A stretch of 64,000 nucleotides of DNA from Paraburkholderia caffeinitolerans (GCF_902859945.1 NZ_CADIKL010000026.1:1-64000), one strand, 5' to 3'. Shown: positions 33,813 through 42,253, counted from the stretch's first letter. Made by a program: numbers and translations. The notes: a model not told the origin generated them from the letters alone.

Positions 33813-35486
33813 CTATGAGCGGCGTTGTGCCGCGCGGATCATGTCGGCGGCCTTTTCGCCGATCATCATCGCCGGAGCATTGGTATTGCCGCCGATCAGC
33901 GTCGGCATGATCGAGCAGTCCACCACGCGCAGACCTTCCACGCCTCGCACGCGCAGCTCGGAATCGACAACCGCGAGCGGGTCGGCGTCGCGCCCCATCT
34001 TGCAGGTGCCTACCGGGTGATACAGGCAATCGGCGTGGCCGCGCACGAAGTCGCGCAGGCTGGCTTCATCGGCGAAGCTCTCGCTTTTCATTTCACGGCC
34101 GCCCAGGTTCTTCAGCGCCGGTTGGCCGAAGATATTGCGCATGATGTGGATGCCGGCGATCAGCGTTTCCATGTCGCGCGGCGCGCTCATCAGCCGGGTG
34201 TCGATCAGCGGCGCTTCGCGCATGTCGGGCGAGCGCAGGCGCACGGCGCCCCGGCTTTCGGGGCGCAGCACGCACACGTGCCCCGAGTAGCCGTGGCCGA
34301 GCTTGCGGCGGCTGCCCATGTTGCGATTGCCGATCAGCGCGACGGTGAACACGAGATTGAGGTCGGGGCGATCGAGCTCGGGGCGGCTCTTCACGAACGC
34401 GCCCGCTTCGACGAAGTTGGACGTCAGCATGCCGGTGCGTTCGCGCCGGTAGCGGCGGATCTCCTTGAGCAGACGCAGGCCGCCACGCAACGTCGCGCCG
34501 AACAGGTCGGTGCTGTCGAGTTGCGTATTGAGGACGATGTCCAGATGATCCTGAAGGTTCTCGCCCACGCCGGGCAGATCGTGGAGCACCTCGACGCCCA
34601 TTTCACGCAGATGCCCGGCTGGTCCGATGCCCGAGGCCAGCAACAGCTGCGGCGAATTGAATACACCGCCGCTCACGATCACTTCGCGTCGCGCGCGCAG
34701 GACTTGTTGCACGCCATCGCGGATGACGAGCACGCCCACTGCGCGCCGCCCTTCGAAGACGAGGCGCAGCGCCTGGGTGCCGATCAGCACGGCCAGGTTA
34801 TGGCGGCCGTCGTTGTATTGGCCGTTCGTGGTCTTGCCCCGGTGCAGGTAGGCCCGCGCCGCGTTCCAGCGCTCGCCGTTGTGCTGCGTGACCTGGTAGT
34901 AGCCAAAGCCCTCCTGCTCGGCGCCGTTGAAATCGTCGTTCAATGCATGGCCCGCTTGCTGGGCGGCTTGCAGGAAATGATGGCCGAAGGGATTGGGTGA
35001 GCGCAGGTCGTTGACATAGAGCGGGCCGTCCGTGCCGTGCCACGGATTGTCGGTGTCGGCGAAGCGGGTATTGTTCTCGCTGCGTTTGAAATAGGGGAGG
35101 ACGTCTTCGTAGCTCCAGCCCTGGCAGCCGAGCGCGGCCCAGTCGTCGTAATCCTTGCGATGGCCGCGGATATAGACCATGCCATTGAGCGACGACGAGC
35201 CGCCCAGCACCCGGCCGCGCGGCTGATAGCTGGTGCGGCCGCCGAGCTCGGGCTGCGGCTCGGTGTAGTAGCCGTAGTTGTAGGGGCCGGGCTTGACGAC
35301 GGTTTTGGCGAGGCCGATGGGCGTCCAGATCAGGTAATGGTCGTCGGGGCCGCCATTCTCGATCACGGCGACGCGCACCGTAGGGTCTTCTGCGAGGCGG
35401 CCCGCCACGGCGCAGCCGGCCGATCCGGCGCCGATCACCAGATAATCGTATTCGCCCGCAACGTGCGCGGCGGAGGATGAACTCAT
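33813..35486 (-). CDS. GMC-family oxidoreductase (choline dehydrogenase-like), second copy
   Basis: A 557-aa FAD enzyme of the GMC family. It has YDYLVIGAGSAGCAVAGRLA at residues 12-31, TSYQPRGRVLGGSSSLNGMV (signature 1), SGGVFNSPQLLLASGIGPAG (signature 2), and CLYHPVGTCKMGRDAD with CSIMPTLIGGNTNAPAMMIG at the catalytic C-terminus. The start at 35486 follows AAGGGAC. It shares the family fold and many motifs with the copy at 28.6 kb but has diverged widely (for example the PGPYNYGYYTEPQPELGG region). Together with the sulfatase fragment it forms a mirrored, partly decayed version of the first module. Confidence 0.88.
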   Translation of the reverse strand: MSSSSAAHVAGEYDYLVIGAGSAGCAVAGRLAEDPTVRVAVIENGGPDDHYLIWTPIGLAKTVVKPGPYNYGYYTEPQPELGGRTSYQPRGRVLGGSSSLNGMVYIRGHRKDYDDWAALGCQGWSYEDVLPYFKRSENNTRFADTDNPWHGTDGPLYVNDLRSPNPFGHHFLQAAQQAGHALNDDFNGAEQEGFGYYQVTQHNGERWNAARAYLHRGKTTNGQYNDGRHNLAVLIGTQALRLVFEGRRAVGVLVIRDGVQQVLRARREVIVSGGVFNSPQLLLASGIGPAGHLREMGVEVLHDLPGVGENLQDHLDIVLNTQLDSTDLFGATLRGGLRLLKEIRRYRRERTGMLTSNFVEAGAFVKSRPELDRPDLNLVFTVALIGNRNMGSRRKLGHGYSGHVCVLRPESRGAVRLRSPDMREAPLIDTRLMSAPRDMETLIAGIHIMRNIFGQPALKNLGGREMKSESFADEASLRDFVRGHADCLYHPVGTCKMGRDADPLAVVDSELRVRGVEGLRVVDCSIMPTLIGGNTNAPAMMIGEKAADMIRAAQRRS

Positions 35487-35663
35487 GGGTGTCCCTTGTC
35501 GTGGATGGGGCGTCATGCGCCGTCCACTTTGGTGGTGTGTGCGCGAAGTCCTGCTGGCCGCCCCGAGCGGGTTCGGGACGATAGCAGGGTCTGCCTCCTC
35601 TGGCATGGTTCCGCCCGCGCTGGCGGCGTGGGCGGAACGGCTTTCAGGGTAAGGACAGCGCGA

Positions 35664-35680
35664 GGGGGGGACACCCCCCC
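35664..35680. repeat. G7-ACA-C7 hairpin
   Basis: Seven G, a 3-nt loop ACA and seven C form a perfect 7-bp stem in the gap between the second GMC gene and the acyl-CoA dehydrogenase gene. There is no T tract. It may slow RNA polymerase after the dehydrogenase gene or reflect slippage. Confidence 0.5.
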
Positions 35681-35755
35681 AGTCAGGTAGGTGGGGGAGA
35701 GCGGTGGGCGGGTTTGCTTGCGGTCAAATTCTTTGGGCGGCGCACGACCGCCGGT

Positions 35756-37615
35756 TCAGAACCACGCATCCTGCATGTCAAGCGTCGTGCGGTCGAGCGA
35801 GGCGAGCAGATCGAACTGCGCGCCCGTCTTCGGCAGCTCCCATGCGAAGAAGTATTCGGCGGCGGCGAGCTTGCCGTGATAGAAGCTGGCCTCGTCGTCG
35901 ATTTTGCCGCTTGCGCGTGCCAGGGCCGTGCGCGCCGCGAGCGCCTGCTCGAGCCAGATCCACGCCACCACTACGTGCCCGAACGCTTCCAGGTACACCG
36001 AAGCATTGGCGAGCGTGACGCTCGGATCGCCCGCCGACCAGAGCGTTTGCGTGACGTCGACGAGACGCTTCAGCGCCGCTTCAAGCGCGCGCGCATGCGC
36101 GGCATCCTGCTTTTCGCCGCTCGACAGTGCGCGGTCCGTCGTAGCCTGCACACGTTGCGTGAACAGCTTCAGCGCCGCGCCGTTCTTGATCGTGACCTTG
36201 CGGCCCAGCAGGTCGAGGCCCTGGATGCCGTGCGTGCCTTCGTGAATCGGGTTGAGACGGTTGTCGCGCCAGAACTGCTCGACGTTGTATTCGCGCGTGT
36301 AGCCATAGCCGCCGTGCACCTGGATCGCGAGATCGTTGGCGGCGAGGCACCACTGCGAAGGCCAGCTTTTCGCGATCGGCGTGAGCAGGTCGAGCAGCAG
36401 CGTGAGCGGCTCGCGCGCCGCGTCGTCGTCGGCGGCGCGCGCTTCGTCCACGAGTTGCGCGCACCAGAGATTGAGCGCGAGTGCGCCTTCCACATAGCTC
36501 TTTTGTGCGAGCAGCATGCGGCGCACGTCGGCGTGTTCGATCAGCCTGATCTGCGGCGATGCCGGGTCCTTGCCCGCCGCGCCCACGCTGCGCCCCTGTG
36601 GACGATTGCGCGCGTAGTCGAGCGCATGCAGATAGCCGGTGTAGCCGAGCATGGTCGCCCCGAGACCCACGCCAATGCGCGCCTCGTTCATCATATGGAA
36701 CATGCAGGCGAGGCCCTGATGCGGCTCGCCCACGAGATAGCCAATGGCGCCCACGCGCCCGCCCGGCGTGTATTTCGTACCCTCGCCGAAATTGAGCAGA
36801 CAGTTGGTCGTGCCGCGATAGCCCATCTTGTGATTGAGGCCCGCGAGCACCACGTCATTGTGCTCGCCGCGCGAACCGTCCTCGTTCACGAGGTATTTCG
36901 GCACGACGAAGAGCGAGAGGCCCTTTACGCCGGCAATGAGCTTGCCGTCCGGGCCCGGAATCTTTGCGAGCACGAGGTGGACGATGTTCTCGGAGAGTTC
37001 ATGCTCGCCACCCGAGATCCACATCTTGTTGCCGCGCAGGCGATATTGGGCGCCGAGCGGTGAGTCGCGCTCGAAATCGGCGCGCGTGGCCACATCGGAT
37101 AGCGACGAACCCGCCTGCGGCTCCGAGAGGCACATGGTGCCGAAGAAGCGGCCTTCGAGTTCGGGCTTCACGAAGGTCTCGATCTGCTTTGCGCTGCCGT
37201 GCGCGAGCAGCAGGTTGGCGTTGCCGATGGTGAGGAACGGATACGCGCTCGTGCCCACGTTCGCGGCCTTGAACCATGCGAAGCCCGCCTTCTCGACCAC
37301 CAGCGGCAATTGCATGCCGCCATATTCGTAGTCCTGGCCCGCGGCCATCAGCCCCGCATCGCTGAACGCCTTCAGCGCGGTCTTGACCTCGGGGATGATG
37401 GTGACGGTTTCGCCGTCGAAGTGCGGCTCGTGCTGGTCGTTCTTCTTGTTGTGGGGCGCGAACAGGTCGGTGGCGATCTTCTCGCAGGTGTCGAGCGCCG
37501 CGTCGAAGGTCTCGCGCGAATGGTCGGCGTAACGCGCGATGCGCGTGAGGCGCTCGACGTCGAGCCATTCGTAGAGCAGGAAATTCAGGTCACGGCGAGA
37601 GAAGATCAGCGACAT
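35756..37615 (-). CDS. Acyl-CoA dehydrogenase with C-terminal extension (DmdC/FadE-like)
   Basis: A 619-aa flavoenzyme catalysing alpha,beta-dehydrogenation of an acyl-CoA. The N-terminal start MSLIFSRRDLNFLLYEWLDV is typical of the long acyl-CoA dehydrogenases related to DmdC (3-methylmercaptopropionyl-CoA dehydrogenase). Core motifs seen are TMCLSEPQAGSSLSDVATRA (FAD/substrate signature 1), KMWISGGEHELSENIVHLVL, NHKMGYRGTTNCLLNFGEGT, and IQVHGGYGYTREYNVEQFWR with DNRLNPIHEGTHGIQGLDLL (signature 2). A roughly 120-residue ACDH_C domain follows. It has a near-perfect 20-bp palindrome upstream. It could feed on fatty acids made from the alcohols of the neighbouring GMC enzymes, by inference only. 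Confidence 0.9.
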   Translation of the reverse strand: MSLIFSRRDLNFLLYEWLDVERLTRIARYADHSRETFDAALDTCEKIATDLFAPHNKKNDQHEPHFDGETVTIIPEVKTALKAFSDAGLMAAGQDYEYGGMQLPLVVEKAGFAWFKAANVGTSAYPFLTIGNANLLLAHGSAKQIETFVKPELEGRFFGTMCLSEPQAGSSLSDVATRADFERDSPLGAQYRLRGNKMWISGGEHELSENIVHLVLAKIPGPDGKLIAGVKGLSLFVVPKYLVNEDGSRGEHNDVVLAGLNHKMGYRGTTNCLLNFGEGTKYTPGGRVGAIGYLVGEPHQGLACMFHMMNEARIGVGLGATMLGYTGYLHALDYARNRPQGRSVGAAGKDPASPQIRLIEHADVRRMLLAQKSYVEGALALNLWCAQLVDEARAADDDAAREPLTLLLDLLTPIAKSWPSQWCLAANDLAIQVHGGYGYTREYNVEQFWRDNRLNPIHEGTHGIQGLDLLGRKVTIKNGAALKLFTQRVQATTDRALSSGEKQDAAHARALEAALKRLVDVTQTLWSAGDPSVTLANASVYLEAFGHVVVAWIWLEQALAARTALARASGKIDDEASFYHGKLAAAEYFFAWELPKTGAQFDLLASLDRTTLDMQDAWF

Positions 37616-37657
37616 GGCAGGCAGTCCCGCGAATAAGAAAAGTCGTAGCGTACATAA

Positions 37658-37677
37658 AATAGAACGATCGTGCTATT
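37658..37677. promoter_or_regulatory. Operator candidate upstream of the acyl-CoA dehydrogenase
   Basis: AATAG-A-ACGATCGT-G-CTATT, a 20-bp palindrome with one mismatched pair, 43 bp upstream of the gene. The ACGATCGT core resembles sites of fatty-acid-sensing TetR repressors such as PsrA. The identity of the repressor is inferred. Confidence 0.5.
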
Positions 37678-37878
37678 GGTAATTTCTCCAGATTCTGAAC
37701 GGGTCCGAGGCGCGATGGCTCGGCTATCGGGTGACGCAAATCAAACGCCAAAGCATCTTCACGAATCTTCAAATCGAGACAAAGGGGTGGGAGACGGATT
37801 GGCCGTAAGCTTCTCGCCGCTCCCTTCCTAATTGGGGAGCGTTCTCTTAACACACGCACATATCCATGGAGGTTGCTC

Positions 37879-38034
37879 ATGCAACTGATTCAACGTGAAC
37901 AGCTGTCGAATCTGCAAGTCGTTACGGCCGGCGCTGGCGCCAACAAGACCCCGTCGGCAGTCACCCTGACGATCACGAAGGAAAACGGCCTGAACCTCGT
38001 GATCACGCCGCAAGCTGCTGCATCGGCAAGCTAA
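37879..38034 (+). CDS. Small protein of unknown function (51 aa)
   Basis: A short ORF with good gene signals: GGAGG 6 nt before the ATG, codon use like its neighbours, and a perfect 13-bp terminator hairpin 25 nt after the stop. The protein begins MQLIQREQLSNLQVV, then has a Gly/Ala-rich GAGANKTPS stretch, a beta-prone SAVTLTITKENGLNLVITPQ segment and an Ala/Ser tail. There is no signal peptide, no TM helix and no cysteine. No family was recognised. The leader upstream holds a CTCCC-N9-GGGGAG-like hairpin near 37820-37840. It stands alone between the acyl-CoA dehydrogenase promoter and a LysR gene. Confidence 0.7.
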   Translation: MQLIQREQLSNLQVVTAGAGANKTPSAVTLTITKENGLNLVITPQAAASAS

Positions 38035-38058
38035 ATCTTCGCCGAGGTCTCAGACCTG

Positions 38059-38089
38059 GAAAGCCGGCAAACAGCGTTTGCCGGCTTTC
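38059..38089 (+). terminator. Terminator of the 51-aa ORF
   Basis: GAAAGCCGGCAAA (38059-38071) pairs perfectly with TTTGCCGGCTTTC (38077-38089) around CAGCG, then TTGCG. The strong symmetric stem would work in both directions. Confidence 0.75.
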
Positions 38090-38195
38090 TTGCGTATACA
38101 CCCCCAAGTCACCCTCAAGTTGTGTCTCCCCAAGTCGCACGTTCAAAGAGGATACGGCAATATTCGTGCTCATCCGTCCGAATAGCGAGAACATC

Positions 38196-39128
38196 ATGGA
38201 CCGGCTCGATGCGATGTCCGTGCTCGTCGCCGTGGTCGAGGCGGGCAGTCTTTCCGCAGCGGCGCGGCGTTTGAACATGCCGCTGGCCACGGTCAGCCGC
38301 AAGGTCAACGACCTCGAGGCGCATCTCAAGACACGGTTGCTCAAACGCACCACGCGGCAGCTCGCGCTGACCGAGGCTGGGGCGTCTTACGTGGCGGCCT
38401 GCCGGCGCATCCTCGAGGAGGTGGGCGAGGCCGAGCGCGCGGCAACCGGCGAATACACCACGGCGCGAGGCATGCTTGCGCTCTCCGCGCCTGTGGTGTT
38501 CGGGCGGCTGCACGTGCTGCCCGTCGTCAATGCGTTTCTCGCGCAGTATCCCGAGATCGACGTGCGTCTCATGCTGGCGGACCGCGTGGTCAATCTGATG
38601 GAAGAGCACGTGGACGCTACCGTGCGCATTGGCGCGCTGCCCGATAGCGCGCTCGTGGCGGTGGGCGTGGGCGCCATCCGCCGCGTGGTGTGCGCGAGCC
38701 CCGCGTATCTGGCTGAGCACGGCGTGCCTGCCGCGCCAGGCGATCTGGCGCGGCATCACTGCGTGACATTCGAGGGCGTCGAGGCTCGCACATGGACGTT
38801 TCGCGCGGGCAAGGGCGATGTCGCGCAGTCGGTGCACGCGCGGCTCGCGGTGAACACCGCCGAGGCCGCGATCGATGCGGCGCTGCATGGCGTTGGGCTC
38901 ACGCGGGTGCTTTCGTATCAAGTCGCGCAGGCGGTGCGCGAGAAGCGGCTTACCGTGGTGCTCGATGCGTTTGAGCCGCCGCCGTGGCCCGTCAGCCTCG
39001 TGCATGGTGGGCAGGCGCCGCTGCCGCTCAAGTTGCGCGCGTTTCTGGATTTCGCGACACCTTTGCTGCGCGAGCGGGTGGAGGCGGCGCGGATCGAGCC
39101 TCGCCAGCGCCAAGGCGCGGCTGGATAA
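38196..39128 (+). CDS. LysR-family transcriptional regulator
   Basis: A 310-aa regulator of the AaeR/DmlR-like subgroup. The HTH is MDRLDAMSVLVAVVEAGSLS, AAARRLNMPLATVSRKVNDL and EAHLKTRLLKRTTRQLALTE (residues 1-60). The effector domain follows (GMLALSAPVVFGRLHVLPVV...). The start at 38196 is the standard MDRLDAM N-terminus, and the frame upstream to 38166 lacks an ATG. No divergent target lies beside it, so the regulated gene cannot be named. Confidence 0.88.
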   Translation: MDRLDAMSVLVAVVEAGSLSAAARRLNMPLATVSRKVNDLEAHLKTRLLKRTTRQLALTEAGASYVAACRRILEEVGEAERAATGEYTTARGMLALSAPVVFGRLHVLPVVNAFLAQYPEIDVRLMLADRVVNLMEEHVDATVRIGALPDSALVAVGVGAIRRVVCASPAYLAEHGVPAAPGDLARHHCVTFEGVEARTWTFRAGKGDVAQSVHARLAVNTAEAAIDAALHGVGLTRVLSYQVAQAVREKRLTVVLDAFEPPPWPVSLVHGGQAPLPLKLRAFLDFATPLLRERVEAARIEPRQRQGAAG

Positions 39129-39186
39129 GCGCGCGCAGGTTAGTCGCGGCATGCGGCAACGAAAAGCCGTGCACAATACGCTCATC

Positions 39187-39402
39187 ATGCAAGTCCCAGA
39201 CCTTGAACGCCTCGTCACCCTCGCCATGCCCTTTGGCAAATACAAAGGTCGGCTCATTGCCGATCTTCCCGGGCATTACCTCAACTGGTTCGCCCGCGAA
39301 GGGTTCCCGCCCGGCGAAATCGGCCGGTTGCTCGCGCTGATGCAGGAGATGGACCATAACGGCCTGAGGAGCTTGCTCGATCCGCTGCGCAAACGCGGGT
39401 AG
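39187..39402 (+). CDS. DUF3820-family small protein
   Basis: A 71-aa protein with the domain's signature MPFGKYKGRLIADLPGHYLN (about residues 12-31) followed by WFAREGFPPGEIGRLLALMQ. DUF3820 proteins are widespread short cytoplasmic proteins described as putative quorum-sensing-regulated factors, and their biochemical role is not established. The ATG at 39187 is used. A start 12 codons upstream (39151) is possible. It lies 58 bp after a LysR gene and may be cotranscribed. Confidence 0.8.
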   Translation: MQVPDLERLVTLAMPFGKYKGRLIADLPGHYLNWFAREGFPPGEIGRLLALMQEMDHNGLRSLLDPLRKRG

Positions 39403-39429
39403 CGCCAATCGGGCTCCATAGCGCGACGC

Positions 39430-39669
39430 TCAATGTGCGGGCCGAGAAACAGAATTTCCACAGCAGGCACAGGCTTCTTGCACGGGCGGGCACTTGACCG
39501 AGCCATATGAACAGAATACACAACAGTCGCCGGGCTTCGGAGAAAACACGGCTTTGCACCTCGTGCATTCTTGGAAGTAGACGCAGGCGTCGGTCGGCAT
39601 CGTCACGACTGATACGTACCCGCAGTGCGGGCATGTCAATGCGGATTCGAGGATCGGTGAGGTTTGCAT
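39430..39669 (-). CDS. Cysteine-rich GDCCVFCSYG protein
   Basis: A 79-aa protein with ten cysteines and one histidine in a zinc-ribbon-like arrangement: LTCPHCGYV, then ECTRCKAVFSPKPGDCCVFC, and SYGSVKCPPVQ ending CACCGNS. Short proteins with the GDCCVFCSYGSV block are common in proteobacteria, often near metal-resistance or DUF genes, and their function is not known to me. The start MQTSPILESALTCPHC at 39669 is chosen. The frame continues to 39789 without features. It converges with the DUF3820 gene, 27 bp apart. Confidence 0.7.
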   Translation of the reverse strand: MQTSPILESALTCPHCGYVSVVTMPTDACVYFQECTRCKAVFSPKPGDCCVFCSYGSVKCPPVQEACACCGNSVSRPAH

Positions 39670-40031
39670 CGATGGCGCCTGCGTGTTTTCGGGGTGGATT
39701 TGCGTCGATATTCGATGGCTGGCGGATACAACACTACCGCGAAAATAGGTGGATCGTCGTGCTTCGATGGTCTGTTCGGGCTTGGCCAATGTTCCCGTTC
39801 AAGGGGGACGATGACGGCCGGATGATTCACTACTGGCTTGCCCAGCGTTCGCGCAACCAGTGATGTCAGCACTGCCTCGCTAGCTAGCGCCTCATGTGCC
39901 GCAGACGGTGCCGTCGCGAACTGCAGTGAGACGTCAAACCCGGTTTCGCGGTTTTGCCGGTCGATAGTCACGTGTACCGTGACGGCGGGAAGTGTGGCCC
40001 CCGCTCGTTCGGCAGCCATGTCGATGGACAC
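39636..40031 (-). CDS. Hypothetical protein (weak)
   Basis: An open frame of 131 codons. No family was recognised. The first 80 residues (TVHVTIDRQNRETGFDVSLQ...) look protein-like, but the C-terminal 40 residues (KTRRRHRCKPHRSSNPH) are basic, run into the start of the cysteine-rich gene in another frame and resemble a shadow translation. No Shine-Dalgarno was found. It may be the remnant of a truncated gene. The rest of the gap to 40227 shows nothing. Confidence 0.3.
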   Translation of the reverse strand: MSIDMAAERAGATLPAVTVHVTIDRQNRETGFDVSLQFATAPSAAHEALASEAVLTSLVARTLGKPVVNHPAVIVPLEREHWPSPNRPSKHDDPPIFAVVLYPPAIEYRRKSTPKTRRRHRCKPHRSSNPH

Positions 40032-40227
40032 GCAGATGCACGCAATAGGGTTCGCCCAGCCGCGTTGCCGTAATCATGAGGATTTTCCCGCTGAGAAGTA
40101 TGAGTAGTTTCAGCGAGCGAGGCCTGGCGCGGACGACAAGCATTTATTCCGGTATGGCTTGTGACAGGCATCTCAAACCGAACCGCCTCGACCAATACCG
40201 TGGTCCGAGGCGGCAAGTCATGCTTCA

Positions 40228-40998
40228 TCACTTTTTGTCCGACTGCGCTGCGGCTTGCTCGATCAGCTTCGCGACCTCGGCCGGGTGAGACATGTAGGCC
40301 ACGTGGCTCGACTTGATCTCGACCGTCTTGCTGCCCGCGCGCTGGGTCATGAAGCGCTCCAGATCGGGATTGATCGCCCGGTCGGCCGTGGCCACGACAG
40401 CCCAGCTCGGCTTCGTCCTCCACGATGCGTGTGTGATCGGCGTGTCGAACGATTGGGCGGCGGGCGTAACTTGCGAGATAGCCATGAAGCCGGTTTCCGC
40501 AGCGGGCAGATCGGCGGCGAAATCTTGGTGGAAATTGGCTGGATCGATGTACAGGTGGCCGTCGGCAGTCGCCTTGATGGCTTGGGTCGCAGGCGGCATC
40601 TTTTTGGTCAACTGGAGCGGGGTTTCTCCCGTGTCGGGCTGGAACGCCGCCACGTAGACGAGACCCGCGACCTTGGCGTCGTTGCCGGCTTCGGTAACGA
40701 CTGCGCCACCATAGCTGTGGCCGACGAGAATGCTCGGGCCGTCCTGCGCATCGATCACGCGGGTGGTGGCCTTCACGTCGTCTTCAAATGACGTTTCCGG
40801 CTCCTGCACGACCGCGACTTTGTAGCCATCGCGCGTGAGGATCTTCGAAACGGCCTGCCAGCCCGATCCGTCGGCAAAATAGCCGTGCACGAGCACGATG
40901 TTCTTGACCGGTGTGGCCATAGCGGCCTGTGAGCCAAGGGCGGCGGAGGAGAGCGCGACGGCAGCGGCGATGCGGGTTACATACGACGAGATGTTCAT
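40228..40998 (-). CDS. Alpha/beta hydrolase, exported
   Basis: A 256-aa hydrolase with a signal peptide (MNISSYVTRIAAAVALSSAA, cleavage near AAMA). The alpha/beta fold shows the oxyanion segment NIVLVHGYFADGSGWQAVSK, the nucleophile elbow SILVGHSYGGAVVTEAGNDA (Ser in GHSYGG) and the catalytic His near VEIKSSHVAYMSHP. It resembles the small periplasmic esterases of the MhpC/salicylate-esterase-like group. The ATG at 40998 follows GGAG. It is divergent from a TetR gene with a perfect palindrome between them, so TetR most probably represses it. Confidence 0.88.
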   Translation of the reverse strand: MNISSYVTRIAAAVALSSAALGSQAAMATPVKNIVLVHGYFADGSGWQAVSKILTRDGYKVAVVQEPETSFEDDVKATTRVIDAQDGPSILVGHSYGGAVVTEAGNDAKVAGLVYVAAFQPDTGETPLQLTKKMPPATQAIKATADGHLYIDPANFHQDFAADLPAAETGFMAISQVTPAAQSFDTPITHASWRTKPSWAVVATADRAINPDLERFMTQRAGSKTVEIKSSHVAYMSHPAEVAKLIEQAAAQSDKK

Positions 40999-41056
40999 TT
41001 CATGCTCCAGAGTCCGGGGAAGGAAGGGGTCGACAGGAGCGTACCTGATCGATGTA

Positions 41057-41078
41057 GCCATCCTACTAGTAGGATGGC
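41057..41078. promoter_or_regulatory. TetR operator, perfect 22-bp palindrome
   Basis: GCCATCCTACT followed at once by its exact complement AGTAGGATGGC. It lies midway between the alpha/beta hydrolase and the TetR gene (58 bp and 87 bp from their starts). Its length and perfect symmetry are typical of a TetR-family operator controlling both genes. Confidence 0.75.
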
Positions 41079-41165
41079 ATACATGCAAGAAAATTTTCGA
41101 GGCTGGAAATTGGATCCCGTCTGACGTAAACTTTCTGAAATTCAACCGACTAGATGGTAGGTAGT

Positions 41166-41771
41166 ATGACGGCGACTGGAGAACTTACGGCAAACAGGAT
41201 CATTGCGGCGGCACGGCAGTTCATCATGCGTCGCGGCTATAGCGGATTCAGCTATGCGGACGTCTCGGAAGCGATCGATATTCGAAAGGCGAGCATTCAC
41301 CATCACTTCCCCGTCAAGACCGATCTCGTGATTGCGGTGCTGGACGAGTGGCGGGAAGCATTGGACGCCGACATTGCGTCGCTTCAGGAGAGCGGCGCCG
41401 ACGCCATTGCGCAATTGCGCGCCTACATTGGCCATTGGGAGCGCTGCATTGCGGACGACACGGCGCCGTTCTGCGTAGCGGGCATGCTTGGCGCCGAACT
41501 TCCCGCGTTGCCCGAGGAAGTGGCGCAGGCGGTGAAAGCGTTTTTCGATCACCTGACTTCGTGGCTCGAGCAGGTGCTCGAGTCGGGCGTGAAAAGCGGC
41601 CTCCTCAAGCTGGAGTCATCGGTTCAAACCGAGGCGGCAACGCTGGTGTCGCTGGTCTACGGCGCCATGCTCGCGGCGCGAGCGCGTGGCAACGTCGAGT
41701 TATTCGGGAATGTCACCGAGGGTGCGGTGCAGAGGCTGGTGAAGCCCCGCAAACGTACGCGATCCACATGA
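41166..41771 (+). CDS. TetR/AcrR-family transcriptional regulator
   Basis: A 201-aa repressor. The HTH spans residues 8-55 (ANRIIAAARQFIMRRGYSGF, SYADVSEAIDIRKASIHHHF, PVKTDLVIAV). The ligand domain matches the TetR_C group seen with AcuR/YxaF-like regulators, with the conserved CVAGMLGAELPALPEEV segment. A start at 41154 adds four residues. The divergent hydrolase gene and the shared palindrome make it the likely local repressor. It is convergent with the cupin gene. Confidence 0.88.
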   Translation: MTATGELTANRIIAAARQFIMRRGYSGFSYADVSEAIDIRKASIHHHFPVKTDLVIAVLDEWREALDADIASLQESGADAIAQLRAYIGHWERCIADDTAPFCVAGMLGAELPALPEEVAQAVKAFFDHLTSWLEQVLESGVKSGLLKLESSVQTEAATLVSLVYGAMLAARARGNVELFGNVTEGAVQRLVKPRKRTRST

Positions 41772-41796
41772 GGGGCGGGGCCATCGCCCGCGATAT

Positions 41797-42093
41797 TCAC
41801 GCGTCGATGATGACAAGGGTGCCGTGGCTTCCCGGCAGAACTCCATGTGCGGTGCCTGCGAGGGCAAGATACATCTGCCCGGCCTCCACGACGATGGTCT
41901 CGGGTCCGACCTGCAGACGAAGTTGGCCGTCGAGAACGAGCAGCCCTTCGTTGTAGTCGTGGGTTTCCTCGGCGTAAGGTTGGGCGTCCATGCGCAGAAC
42001 CTTGACATTCGCCGGACCGACTTTTCCCACTACCGACGACTTCCATGCTTCGGCGCTCTGTTTAGCTACGGAGTTGAAATCGATAAGAGGCAT
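41797..42093 (-). CDS. Small cupin-domain protein
   Basis: A 98-aa single-domain cupin. The first cupin motif is degenerate (EETHDYNEGLLVLDGQLRLQ), and the second reads GQMYLALAGTAHGVLPGSHG. The metal ligands His and Glu are partly kept, so a metal-binding or sugar-binding role is possible. A short leader of about 30 residues precedes the barrel. The function is unknown. It converges with the TetR gene 26 bp away and could be part of its regulon. Confidence 0.75.
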   Translation of the reverse strand: MPLIDFNSVAKQSAEAWKSSVVGKVGPANVKVLRMDAQPYAEETHDYNEGLLVLDGQLRLQVGPETIVVEAGQMYLALAGTAHGVLPGSHGTLVIIDA

Positions 42094-42253
42094 GTGGATT
42101 CTCCATATGGATCGCCATTATCGTAGCTGTGTATTCTGGCCGCTCGTGCATCCGCTTTTCAAACGCTTGACCTTCAAGTTGGGTTGAATCTTAAAGTGCT
42201 GACGTGTCCTGGGCACTGCGCACCGGGTTAAACATCGAGAAAGGTCGGCGAAG

